A stretch of 64,000 nucleotides of DNA, from contig NZ_JAOQKI010000013.1 in NCBI RefSeq assembly GCF_025567465.1, positions 16,361-80,360 on the forward strand. Reading direction: 5' to 3'. This DNA is from Roseburia_C amylophila (GTDB lineage: Bacteria > Bacillota > Clostridia > Lachnospirales > Lachnospiraceae). Position numbers and translations under genes: made by a program. Position 1 is the stretch's first letter, and each line of letters opens with the position of its first letter. The notes beneath the pieces are model-generated. The model searched no databases. It was not told the DNA's origin and worked only from the letters and a program-made list of their open reading frames with translations. Below are positions 1-7,849 of the stretch, one piece after another.

Positions 1-423
1 GACAACGTGCTTACGGTTGCCAATGTGGGAGACAGCAGACTATATGTAGTAAATCAGGAAATCAGGCAGATTACGAAAGACCATTCGCTGGTAGAAGAAA
101 TGGTGCGGATGGGTGAGATGGACAAAGAAACAGCCCGGAATCACCGTGATAAAAACATTATTACAAGGGCAATCGGAGCAGTCCCGGAAGTGGATGTGGA
201 TTTCTTTGAGATTAATCTGGATCCGGAAGATGAAATACTTATGTGTACCGATGGATTAACCAACATGGTAGAGGATGCAGATATCAGAAATATTATGCTC
301 AGTCAGCGTGATATTGCAGAACAAGCAGAAAGACTGGTAAAGACTGCCAATGAAAATGGCGGTAAAGACAACATTACAGTAATTGTAATAAAACCATTTT
401 CGGATGAGGTGAAAATATGTTAA
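1..423 (+). CDS. stp: PP2C-family protein serine/threonine phosphatase, C-terminal part
   Basis: The reading frame is open from the first base, so the gene begins upstream of the window; about 140 C-terminal residues are visible. Motifs of the PPM/PP2C metal-dependent phosphatase fold are present: GDSR near the visible start, a CTDGL motif around residue 80 and GGKDN near the end, whose aspartates bind Mn/Mg. The product should dephosphorylate targets of the downstream PASTA kinase. Its stop codon lies inside the start of prkC (ATGTTAA overlap at 417-423), so the two are translationally coupled. This pairing is conserved across Firmicutes (PrpC/PrkC, Stp1/Stk1). The N-terminus cannot be seen. 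Confidence 0.93.
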   Translation, partial: DNVLTVANVGDSRLYVVNQEIRQITKDHSLVEEMVRMGEMDKETARNHRDKNIITRAIGAVPEVDVDFFEINLDPEDEILMCTDGLTNMVEDADIRNIMLSQRDIAEQAERLVKTANENGGKDNITVIVIKPFSDEVKIC

Positions 424-2480
424 CAGAGGGAATGTTTATCGCAGAACGTTATGAAATTATTGGGAAAATAGGCGCAGGCGGAATGTCTGATGTTTATAAG
501 GCAAAGGATCATGTCTTAGGACGTTTTGTGGCAATTAAGGTTTTAAAGCAGGAATTCAGTGAAGATGTTAATTTTGTGACAAAGTTCCGTACGGAGGCAC
601 AGTCAGCAGCAGGATTAGAGCATCCAAACATCGTAAATATCTATGATGTCGGAAGCGAAAACGGCATGCATTATATTGTCATGGAGTATGTGGATGGAAT
701 CACATTAAAGACATATATTGAGAAGAAAGGCAAACTGACTTACAAAGAAGCAGTCAGCATTGCCATTCAGGTAGGCAGAGGTATTGAGGCTGCACACAAT
801 AAGAATATTGTGCACCGTGATATCAAGCCACAGAATATTATTATTTCCACAGAAGGAAAAGTAAAGGTAACCGATTTTGGAATTGCCCGTGCAGCAACTT
901 CCAACACCATTAATTCAGATGTTATGGGTTCCGTACATTATTCTTCTCCGGAGCAGGCAAGAAACGGTTTCGTAGATGGCAAGAGTGATATTTATTCTCT
1001 TGGAATTGTCATGTATGAAATGGTAACCGGAAGAGTTCCTTTTGATGGAGATACTACGGTTGCGGTAGCAATCCAGCATTTACAGGAAGAAATGGTTCCA
1101 CCAACTGCGTATACACCGGACCTTCCAATCAGCTTAGAGAAGATTATTTTAAAATGTACCCAGAAGAACCCGGACCGCCGTTATGAGAATATGGGTGAAC
1201 TGTTGATTGATTTAAAGAAATGTCTGATTAGTCCGAATGAAGATTTTGTTACCATGGTTCCACTTGGCAGCAATGATAAGACAAGAGTCATCGGACAGGA
1301 TGAATTAGAGCAGATCCGGGAAGGCTCCGGAAAAGTTTCCTATGATGAAGAGGAAGAAGCAGGAGAGGAAGAAGAACCGGATGAGGATGAATTAACAGAG
1401 GATGAGGAGAAGGAGAATGGAATTCTCAATCCGAAGATGGAAAAAGCAGTTACTATTATGGGAATTGTCGCTGCAGTTATCATCGTAGGAATCGTCATTT
1501 GCCTGGTTGGTAATATCCTTGGAATTTTCCGATTTGGCGGCAACAAGAAAAATGATACCGAGACAGAGATTGCAACAGAAACCGAAACAGACACCGAAGA
1601 TAAAATCGAAATGATTGATTTGCGTGGTCTTACTTTTGAAGAAGCACAGAATGAAATCAAAGATAAGAAGCTTGATATCAAGTTAGAAGAAGGCGAGGAG
1701 ATTTCCTCTGATGATTATGAGGAAGGACAGATTGCCGAGCAGAGTGTGAAGAAGGGTGAATCTGTAAAGGCTGGCGATACCGTTACTGTCCGTATCAGCA
1801 GCGGAGCAGGAGATGTTCCGATTCCTGACGTAGCCGGTTATAAGTCTTCGGAAGCACAGAAAAAATTAGAGGATATGGGCTTTAAGGTAAGCACGGATTA
1901 TGATTACAGCGATACCGTACAGCAGGATTATGTTATCAAGACTACACCAGATATCGGAACCAATGCGAAGAAGGGTGATACCATTACCCTGATTTTGAGC
2001 CGTGGTATTGAAAGCGTACAGGTACCGGATGTCAGAGGAAAATCAGAATCTGATGCGAAAAACGAATTAACCGGTGCAGGCTTAAATGTTACAACCAAGA
2101 CCGATTACAGTGATGATGTGGCAGAAGGCCTTGTTATCAGTCAGGATCCGGTAAATGGTAAATTTGTTGACCGTGGAACAACCGTTACCCTGACCATCAG
2201 TTTGGGCAAGAAGACCACATATTATTCTTATAAGAGTGATACATTAGCAGTACCGCAGGATGGTAAGAATTACATTGGCGGAACCGTTACACTGAAAGGT
2301 TCTGATGGAAGTACCCTCTGGACAACAACCTTCGAGGGAACAACACCTGGTTCTGTGAATGTAGATAATATTAAAAATATGAGCAGCGGTACCCTTGAGG
2401 TTGACTGGACATATACCAACGAAGATGGTACAACAGGAACCAATGTGGTATCGACCTCTGTAAACTTTACTGAAAAATAA
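417..2480 (+). CDS. prkC: PASTA-domain Ser/Thr protein kinase (PrkC/Stk type)
   Basis: 687 residues. An N-terminal Hanks-type kinase domain (about 10-275) shows the glycine-rich loop GAGGMSDVYKA, the AIK lysine near 41, the HRDIKPQN catalytic loop and the DFG motif. A very acidic linker follows, then one membrane span (IVAAVIIVGIVICLVGNIL, around 350-370) and three extracellular PASTA repeats beginning at IDLRGLT, IPDVAGY and VPDVRGK, then a C-terminal beta-rich tail. PASTA repeats bind muropeptide or lipid II in characterised homologues; the kinase controls growth, cell wall synthesis and dormancy. The gene overlaps the phosphatase by 7 nt and is followed at once by rsgA, the usual order. 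Confidence 0.96.
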   Translation: MLTEGMFIAERYEIIGKIGAGGMSDVYKAKDHVLGRFVAIKVLKQEFSEDVNFVTKFRTEAQSAAGLEHPNIVNIYDVGSENGMHYIVMEYVDGITLKTYIEKKGKLTYKEAVSIAIQVGRGIEAAHNKNIVHRDIKPQNIIISTEGKVKVTDFGIARAATSNTINSDVMGSVHYSSPEQARNGFVDGKSDIYSLGIVMYEMVTGRVPFDGDTTVAVAIQHLQEEMVPPTAYTPDLPISLEKIILKCTQKNPDRRYENMGELLIDLKKCLISPNEDFVTMVPLGSNDKTRVIGQDELEQIREGSGKVSYDEEEEAGEEEEPDEDELTEDEEKENGILNPKMEKAVTIMGIVAAVIIVGIVICLVGNILGIFRFGGNKKNDTETEIATETETDTEDKIEMIDLRGLTFEEAQNEIKDKKLDIKLEEGEEISSDDYEEGQIAEQSVKKGESVKAGDTVTVRISSGAGDVPIPDVAGYKSSEAQKKLEDMGFKVSTDYDYSDTVQQDYVIKTTPDIGTNAKKGDTITLILSRGIESVQVPDVRGKSESDAKNELTGAGLNVTTKTDYSDDVAEGLVISQDPVNGKFVDRGTTVTLTISLGKKTTYYSYKSDTLAVPQDGKNYIGGTVTLKGSDGSTLWTTTFEGTTPGSVNVDNIKNMSSGTLEVDWTYTNEDGTTGTNVVSTSVNFTEK

Positions 2481-2488
2481 GGATGCAC

Positions 2489-3367
2489 ATGCAGGGAAAA
2501 ATAGTCAAAGGAATTTCCGGATTCTACTACGTTCATGTAGTGGAATCCGGAATTTATGAATGTAAGGCAAAAGGAATATTCCGCCAGCAGAAGATGAAAC
2601 CGCTGGTGGGAGACGATGTAGAGATTGATATTATTTCAGAAGAAAAGAAGACCGGAAATGTCGCAGCAATTCTTCCTAGAAAAAATGCACTGATTCGTCC
2701 GGCAGTTGCCAATGTGGATCAGGCTCTTTTGATTTTTGCGGCGGCAAGTCCCAATCCGAATTTTAATCTTTTAGACCGCTTTCTGGTAATGATGGGACGG
2801 CAGGATGTTCCGGTAATCCTTTGTTTTAATAAGTGTGATTTGATTACGGAGGAACAGCAGCAGGAGATTGCAGCTATTTATGAAGCAAGCGGCTGCAAGA
2901 TACTTTTTGTCAGTGCAAAAAAGGAACTGGGACTGAAAGAACTTCAGGAAATATTAGAAGGAAAGACTACAACGGTAGCAGGACCTTCCGGAGTGGGAAA
3001 ATCTTCACTTATTAATCTTTTGGCACCGGAAGCCTGTATGGAGACCGGTGAAATCAGTAAGAAGATAGAGCGCGGCCGTCATACCACAAGACATGCGGAA
3101 CTGATTCAGCTTAAGGGCGACGGTTATATTATGGATACACCGGGATTTAGTTCTCTTTATCTTCCGGAAATGGAGAAGGAAGAATTGCAGGATTGTTATC
3201 CGGAGTTTGCAGCCTTTGAACCGTATTGCAGATTTCAGGGCTGTTCCCATATCAATGAGCCGGACTGCGGAGTCAAAGAAGCTTTATCAGAAGGAAAGAT
3301 TCATCCGGTGCGTTATGAAAATTACTGCCAGCTCTATGGAGAATTAAAGGACAGAAAGAAGTATTAA
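2489..3367 (+). CDS. rsgA: Ribosome small subunit-dependent GTPase A
   Basis: Circularly permuted GTPase that aids late 30S maturation. It has an N-terminal OB-fold (RGIVKGISGFYYVHV-like start), then permuted G motifs: FNKCD (G4) precedes GPSGVGKSSLIN (G1) and DTPGFSS (G3), and a C-terminal zinc-binding region with Cys/His residues (CRFQGCSHINEPDCGV). Two start codons are in frame, at 2483 and 2489. AAGG at 2479-2482 abuts the first but sits 6 nt from the second, so 2489 is preferred (292 residues). It is probably co-transcribed with prkC, with only 8 nt between stop and start. Confidence 0.95.
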   Translation: MQGKIVKGISGFYYVHVVESGIYECKAKGIFRQQKMKPLVGDDVEIDIISEEKKTGNVAAILPRKNALIRPAVANVDQALLIFAAASPNPNFNLLDRFLVMMGRQDVPVILCFNKCDLITEEQQQEIAAIYEASGCKILFVSAKKELGLKELQEILEGKTTTVAGPSGVGKSSLINLLAPEACMETGEISKKIERGRHTTRHAELIQLKGDGYIMDTPGFSSLYLPEMEKEELQDCYPEFAAFEPYCRFQGCSHINEPDCGVKEALSEGKIHPVRYENYCQLYGELKDRKKY

Positions 3368-3472
3368 ATAATTAGAGTATCGAAAGAGAAGAGATAGAAA
3401 ATAGGATATCGAAAATAAAGTACAGCCAAATAAGATACGAAAGAAATATCAGATACAGAAAGGAATCAGACG

Positions 3473-4132
3473 ATGAATTGTTTATCCCCATCTATTTTAT
3501 CAGCAGATTTTAGTAAATTAGGAGAAGAGATTAAGACGGTAGATGAAGCCGGGGCGCAGTACATTCATATCGATGTAATGGATGGAAGCTTTGTGCCAAG
3601 CATTTCTTTTGGAATGCCGGTAATCCGCTCCATTCGAAAATGCACCGATAAAATATTTGATGTTCATCTGATGATTGATGAGCCAATCCGTTATATTGAT
3701 GAGCTGGTAGACTGTGGAGCCGATTTGATTACGGTGCATGCAGAAAGCTGTAAGCATTTAGACCGGACCATTGAAGCTATTAAGGAACGTGGCATCATTG
3801 CAGGAGTAGCATTAAATCCTGCTACACCATTAACTGCCATTGAACATATTTTAGAAAAAGTGGATATGGTATTAATTATGACAGTAAATCCGGGCTTTGG
3901 TGGACAGAAGCTGATTCCTTATACTATCGATAAAGTGCGTCAGTTAAAGAAAATGGTGCAGGAGCGGAAGCTGAAGCTTGATATTGAAGTGGATGGCGGC
4001 GTAAACCTTTCCAATGTTGAAACATTGATGGATGCAGGAGCAAATATTATTGTTGCCGGAAGCGCAGTTTTTGGCGGAGATGCGGAAGAGAACACCAGAT
4101 GTTTCTTAAATCTCATTAATGGTGGTAAATAA
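3473..4132 (+). CDS. rpe: Ribulose-phosphate 3-epimerase
   Basis: 219 residues, full length for the family. A TIM-barrel enzyme interconverting ribulose-5-phosphate and xylulose-5-phosphate in the pentose phosphate pathway. Signatures are visible: PSILSADFSKLG at the N-terminus, HIDVMDGSFVPSISFG with metal-binding His/Asp, VHLMI, MTVNPGFGGQ in the phosphate loop region and EVDGGVN near the C-terminus. The preceding 105 bases are purine-rich with no clear promoter; the gene probably belongs to the stp-prkC-rsgA-rpe-thiN transcript. Confidence 0.96.
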   Translation: MNCLSPSILSADFSKLGEEIKTVDEAGAQYIHIDVMDGSFVPSISFGMPVIRSIRKCTDKIFDVHLMIDEPIRYIDELVDCGADLITVHAESCKHLDRTIEAIKERGIIAGVALNPATPLTAIEHILEKVDMVLIMTVNPGFGGQKLIPYTIDKVRQLKKMVQERKLKLDIEVDGGVNLSNVETLMDAGANIIVAGSAVFGGDAEENTRCFLNLINGGK

Positions 4133-4133
4133 G

Positions 4134-4781
4134 ATGAAAACATTGATTATCAATGGCGGAACCATAGAGGATGCATTTGCATTAAGTTATATAGAGAGGG
4201 TAAAACCGGATTGTATCTTAGCAGCAGACCGTGGCATGGAATTCTGTTACCGCAATCAGATAAAACCGGATGTCATATTAGGAGATTATGATTCGGCAGA
4301 TAAAACCATATTGGAAGCATTTCGACGGCAAAGCGGCATTGAGTGGCACCAGTATCAGCCGGAGAAGGATTATACCGATTCTGAAATTGCCATCGGAAAA
4401 GCTATGGAGCGAAACAGCAGTGAAATCCATATATTGGGCGGCACCGGCACAAGGCTTGACCATGTGTTAGGTAATATACAGCTTCTGATGCAGCCGCTGG
4501 CAAAAGACATTCCATGCTTTCTCATAGATTCCCATAACCGGATTCGCCTGTTGAAAGAGCGCGCGGTTCTTCGAAAGAGTCAGCAGTTCGGAAAGTATGT
4601 ATCCTTACTTCCTCTTACAACAGAAGTAACCGGAGTAACATTGACCGGAATGAAATATCCTCTGCAGGATGCCGCATTTACCAGTGATAATACATTGGGC
4701 GTCAGCAATGAAATTGTAGAGGACGAAGCGGTGATAGATTTAAAAAACGGAATATTGATTATGATTGAATCAAGAGACTGA
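4134..4781 (+). CDS. thiN: Thiamine diphosphokinase
   Basis: Transfers pyrophosphate from ATP to thiamine. Family motifs seen: AADRGMEFC, PDVILGDYDS, QPEKDYTDSEIA and GGTGTRLDHVLGNI. An in-frame ATG at 4119 would overlap rpe by 14 nt, but the ATG at 4134, one base after the rpe stop and preceded by GGTGG, gives the canonical MKTLIINGG start, so 4134 is preferred (215 residues). Last gene of the prkC-rpe cluster; a foldback repeat starts about 50 bases downstream and may form its 3' end. Confidence 0.93.
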   Translation: MKTLIINGGTIEDAFALSYIERVKPDCILAADRGMEFCYRNQIKPDVILGDYDSADKTILEAFRRQSGIEWHQYQPEKDYTDSEIAIGKAMERNSSEIHILGGTGTRLDHVLGNIQLLMQPLAKDIPCFLIDSHNRIRLLKERAVLRKSQQFGKYVSLLPLTTEVTGVTLTGMKYPLQDAAFTSDNTLGVSNEIVEDEAVIDLKNGILIMIESRD

Positions 4782-4835
4782 TTTTTATGAGACTGAATTC
4801 TGTAGGACGGAAAGAGGTCTCTTTTTTGTTTGACA

Positions 4836-5066
4836 GAATAGCGGCACAGTCTGTCCGCCACAAATACATTATAAAGTCTGCTAGGAGCACTTGGAATTTC
4901 GTCCGACAACAGGCAACGCTGGCACAGGGAAGTGCCAGCGAGGCGCATTTGAACAAGGATGTGAATATGCGCCGGTTGCCGGAACTGATGAAAGATGCTA
5001 TCGAAATTCTTAGTGCTCCGGCAGGCTTTATGCTTGTATTGGAGCGGATAGACTGTGCCATTATTC
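4836..5066 (+). repeat. Foldback/structured repeat element, copy 1
   Basis: The region between thiN and the next promoter is one long imperfect inverted repeat. The outer arms pair across the whole element (GAATA..GGCACAGTCT at 4836-4850 with AGACTGTGCC..TTATTC at 5050-5066). An inner stem GGAGCACT (4884-4891) pairs with AGTGCTCC (5012-5019). GGCAAC (4912) pairs with GTTGCC (4975-4980), enclosing two hairpins, CGCTGGCAC/GTGCCAGCG and GGCGCAT/ATGCGCC. Copy 2 at 60002-60480 keeps this structure with compensatory base changes and lies in the same orientation. A 102-codon open frame crosses the element but looks non-coding. Function unknown: a structured RNA, a mobile foldback repeat, or a 3'-end element. 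Confidence 0.8.
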
Positions 5067-5091
5067 TTTTAACGGAAAGACCGTTTCTATC

Positions 5092-5119
5092 TTGACAAAT
5101 CAAAAAAATATAGTACAAT
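5092..5119 (+). promoter_or_regulatory. SigA-type promoter of the binding protein/siroheme synthase operon
   Basis: TTGACA at 5092-5097 and TACAAT at 5114-5119 with a 16-bp spacer. The sequence TTGACAAAT..AAAATATAGTA is nearly identical to the promoter at 21322-21349 upstream of metY. Confidence 0.8.
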
Positions 5120-5122
5120 ACA

Positions 5123-5145
5123 ATTCATAGTAAATAAATAGGAAA
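5123..5145 (+). promoter_or_regulatory. Candidate sulfur-regulon operator, site 1
   Basis: ATTCATA-N9-TAGGAAA, beginning 4 nt after the -10 box and so covering the likely transcription start. It matches sites at 21353-21375 and (inverted) 7781-7803. The half-sites form an imperfect dyad. By position and gene content it could bind a CymR-like Rrf2 repressor; no such regulator is encoded in the window. Confidence 0.6.
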
Positions 5146-5161
5146 AGGATGAAAAGAAAAA

Positions 5162-6202
5162 ATGAACAGAAGTGTAAGAACAAAAATAACAGCACTCGGT
5201 CTTTGCGTAACATTAATGTTTACAGCACTGACAGGATGTGGAAATAAGGATACAAAGGAGAACTTAAGCACGGAGCAGCAGTCTGTGACAGAGGTAATTG
5301 AGAGTACAGAAAATGTGACAGAAGCAGGAAATGAAGTGACAGAGGGAGCCAGTGAAGAGAATCCGGTTACTTTTAAGGATGCACTGGGAAGAGATGTAAC
5401 CGTAACTTCCCATGACCGTGTGGCAACCATGATTGGAAGCTTTGCAGATGTCTGGTTATTATCCGGTGGTGAACTGGTGGCAACAGCCAATGACTCCTGG
5501 GAGTCATTAGACCTTGACTTAGGAGATGATGTGGTAAATCTTGGAAGTATTCAGGAGCCAAATACAGAAGCATTGCTTGCCGCACAGCCGGATCTTGTAA
5601 TTGCAAGCACCAATACTACTTCTAATGTGGAGATGGAAAATATGCTGACAGAAGCAGGCGTTACAGTAGCATATTTTGATGTATCTGATTTTGACGCATA
5701 TCTTCAGATGTTAGACATTTGTACAGATATTACCGGAAGAAAAGATTTATATGAGAAAAACGGACTTGAAGTTCAGAAACAGATTGAAGAAATCAAGGCA
5801 AGGGTAGATGATTCCCATCCAAGCGTATTATTTTTACGTGCAGCAGCAAGTGGTGTAAAAGCCAAAGGAAGTGAAGGCAGCGTAGGTGGTGAGCTGTTAA
5901 AGGATTTGGGATGTGTGAATATTGCAGACAGCGACAGCGGATTATTGGACAATCTGAGCCTTGAAGCAATCGTAACCGCAGATCCGGATTATATTTTCGT
6001 GACTACACAGGGAACCGATACAGATGCGGCACTGGAAAATGTGCAGGAAACATTAACTGACAGTCCGGTATGGAGCAGTCTTACTGCAGTGAAAGAGAAT
6101 CACTATTATGTACTGGATAAACGGCTTTACAACCTGAAACCAAATGCCCGCTGGGGAGAAGCGTATAAAGAACTGGCAGACATTTTATATCAGGAAAACT
6201 AA
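5162..6202 (+). CDS. ABC transporter substrate-binding lipoprotein, helical-backbone metal-receptor (FecB/BtuF-like) type
   Basis: 346 residues with a lipoprotein signal (lipobox LTGC, Cys26), a Thr/Glu-rich linker and a class III periplasmic-binding fold: FKDALGRDVTV, a VNLGSIQEPNTEALLAAQPDLVI stretch and the C-terminal half after a long helix. Such proteins bind iron-siderophores, haem, cobalamin or metals. No permease or ATPase is adjacent. The FecCD/FecE-like pair at 19427-21182 lacks a binding protein and is a plausible partner (inference). It carries a sulfur-regulon-like operator and is followed 48 nt later by siroheme synthase, which suggests delivery of iron or a tetrapyrrole-related ligand. 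Ligand not determinable from sequence. Confidence 0.85.
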   Translation: MNRSVRTKITALGLCVTLMFTALTGCGNKDTKENLSTEQQSVTEVIESTENVTEAGNEVTEGASEENPVTFKDALGRDVTVTSHDRVATMIGSFADVWLLSGGELVATANDSWESLDLDLGDDVVNLGSIQEPNTEALLAAQPDLVIASTNTTSNVEMENMLTEAGVTVAYFDVSDFDAYLQMLDICTDITGRKDLYEKNGLEVQKQIEEIKARVDDSHPSVLFLRAAASGVKAKGSEGSVGGELLKDLGCVNIADSDSGLLDNLSLEAIVTADPDYIFVTTQGTDTDAALENVQETLTDSPVWSSLTAVKENHYYVLDKRLYNLKPNARWGEAYKELADILYQEN

Positions 6203-6250
6203 GACGCAGAAACTTAAGTGACAGAGTATAGGCAATAAAGGAGAAGCGGG

Positions 6251-7720
6251 ATGGGATATTTTCCATTTTTTGTGGAACTAAAAGGAAAAAGAGGACTGAT
6301 TGTCGGTGGCGGTATTGTAGCAGAACGCAAGGTAAGAAAGCTGCTGCCTTATGAACCGGAGCTTCTGGTTGTTGCACCAGAGATTGATGATGGAATCTGG
6401 AAACTTTCCGAAGAAATAAAAGAGAAAAGAAAAAAGAACGAAGATACGTCGGAACTTATTTTATCCGAGCGGGATTTTGAAACTACAAATCTGGAAAAAA
6501 TGGATTTTGTTATTGCGGCAACCTCGGATGAAACATTGAATGCAAGGATTGCAAAGCTTTGTGAAGAGAGGAATATTCTGGTAAATGTTGTAGATGATAA
6601 GGAAAAATGTGGATTCCTGTTCCCGTCGCTGATTCGGGAAGGAAAGCTCAGTATCGGCATTTCTACCGAAGGAGCAAGTCCAAGAGTAGCAACCACGTTC
6701 CGTGCCCGGTTAAGCGCAGACATCCCGGAGCGGATGGAAGAAATCTTGGATTATCTTGAAAAGATTCGTCCTTTTGCAAAAATGGCAATCGAAGATGACA
6801 AAAAGAGAGCTGCTTTTCTGATGGAATTGGCAGATGTGTGTATGGGAAAAGGACGTCCCCTGACAGAAACTGAATGTGAAATTTTACTGGAAAATTATCA
6901 AAGCAAAACCCTAAAAGAAGCATTTGCAGATAAAGAAGCACTTTCGGATAAGGAGGCACAATCAGGAAAAGAAGCTTGTCCGGTCAGGAAAGTATCCCCA
7001 GGAAAGGTGGTTCTGGTGGGAGCCGGTTGTCTGTCCTATGAATACATAACACTGCGCGGCATGCAGGAAATCAGAAAAGCACAGGTGCTGATTTATGATG
7101 CGTTAATTGATACAAGGCTTCTTGATTTTACCATTGAAAACTGTGAAAAAATCTGTGTAGGAAAACGCAGTGGCAGACACAGCATGAAGCAGGAAGAGAT
7201 TAATATGCTGCTGATAGAGAAGGCAAAAGAAGGTGCGCATGTTGTAAGGTTAAAAGGCGGTGACCCATTTGTCTTTGGCAGAGGAAATGAAGAAGTAGAC
7301 GCACTGACGGAGGAAGGCATTGAAACAGAAGTAATTCCCGGCATTTCCTCCTGCATTGCAGTGCCGGAACTTGCCGGAATTCCGGTGACGGAGCGGAAGG
7401 TCAGCCGGAGCTTTCATGTAATGACCGGGCATTTTGCCGGAGATGAGGAATCATTAAAAGATGAGATTCACAAAATGGCTGCCATGGATGGAACCTGTGT
7501 CTTTCTAATGGGATACACAAGACTTGCGGAGATTGTAAGAGAATTACAAAACGGCGGTGCAGCGGCAGAGACACCGGTAGCAGTAATTCATGGAACTTCT
7601 GATGGAAGCAGCTGGGCAGCATATGGAACACTTCTTACCATCGAAAAAGAAGTGCAGGAGAAACAGATTCCAATGCCGGCAGTGATTGTGGTAGGAGATA
7701 CCGTCCGTTTACCGGAGTAA
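6251..7720 (+). CDS. cysG: Siroheme synthase: precorrin-2 dehydrogenase/ferrochelatase fused to uroporphyrinogen-III C-methyltransferase
   Basis: 489 residues. The N-terminal half (1-220) is SirC/Met8-like, with the NAD-binding GLIVGGGIVAERKV motif and a dimerisation region. A repetitive Lys/Glu/Ala linker (about 222-248) leads to a CobA/SUMT domain (250-489) with VGKRSGRHS, VRLKGGDPFVFGRG, PGISSCIAVPELAGIPVTER and MTGH motifs. Together these make siroheme from uroporphyrinogen III, the cofactor of the sulfite reductase at 22717. Oddity: the glycine-rich motif normally read as VGAGPGD is VGAGCLS here (256-262), so the conserved Asp is missing. RBS AAAGGAG precedes the ATG. Likely co-transcribed with the binding protein. 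Confidence 0.92.
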   Translation: MGYFPFFVELKGKRGLIVGGGIVAERKVRKLLPYEPELLVVAPEIDDGIWKLSEEIKEKRKKNEDTSELILSERDFETTNLEKMDFVIAATSDETLNARIAKLCEERNILVNVVDDKEKCGFLFPSLIREGKLSIGISTEGASPRVATTFRARLSADIPERMEEILDYLEKIRPFAKMAIEDDKKRAAFLMELADVCMGKGRPLTETECEILLENYQSKTLKEAFADKEALSDKEAQSGKEACPVRKVSPGKVVLVGAGCLSYEYITLRGMQEIRKAQVLIYDALIDTRLLDFTIENCEKICVGKRSGRHSMKQEEINMLLIEKAKEGAHVVRLKGGDPFVFGRGNEEVDALTEEGIETEVIPGISSCIAVPELAGIPVTERKVSRSFHVMTGHFAGDEESLKDEIHKMAAMDGTCVFLMGYTRLAEIVRELQNGGAAAETPVAVIHGTSDGSSWAAYGTLLTIEKEVQEKQIPMPAVIVVGDTVRLPE

Positions 7721-7734
7721 GAAAAAGAAAAAAA

Positions 7735-7775
7735 TTCAGGACTTTTCGGAAAAACGAAGTCCTGAAAAAATTTTC
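7735..7775 (+). terminator. Terminator-like hairpin after siroheme synthase gene
   Basis: TTCAGGACTT (7735-7744) pairs with AAGTCCTGAA (7757-7766), followed by an A-run and TTTTCTT. The A-rich left flank would give a U-tract on the minus strand, so it may act in both directions. Confidence 0.65.
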
Positions 7776-7780
7776 TTACA

Positions 7781-7803
7781 ATTCCTATTGACCATATATG
7801 AAT
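7781..7803 (-). promoter_or_regulatory. Candidate sulfur-regulon operator, site 2 (inverted)
   Basis: Read on the minus strand this is ATTCATA-N9-TAGGAAT, identical in both half-sites to the metY site. It overlaps the -35 box and the promoter spacer, so binding would block RNA polymerase at the large sulfate operon. Confidence 0.6.
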
Positions 7804-7816
7804 TATAGGGTATTAT
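7788..7816 (+). promoter_or_regulatory. Promoter of the cysK-sulfate assimilation operon
   Basis: TTGACC (7788-7793), 17-bp spacer, TATTAT (7811-7816). The start codon of cysK lies 33 nt after the -10 box. Confidence 0.72.
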
Positions 7817-7849
7817 GGTAAATAGTTACAGGAAAGGAGAAAAAAGGAA

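Noticed and set aside
1340..1681. Minus-strand open frame opposite the prkC linker
   Set aside because: A serine-rich shadow of the acidic linker codons; no RBS.
3368..3472. Purine-rich gap before rpe with repeated GATACGAAAG-like words
   Set aside because: The words are too degenerate and unevenly spaced to call a repeat array; no promoter or structure seen.
4787..5095. 102-codon open frame between thiN and the binding protein gene
   Set aside because: It runs entirely across the foldback element, has no RBS, and the second copy of the element does not preserve the frame.
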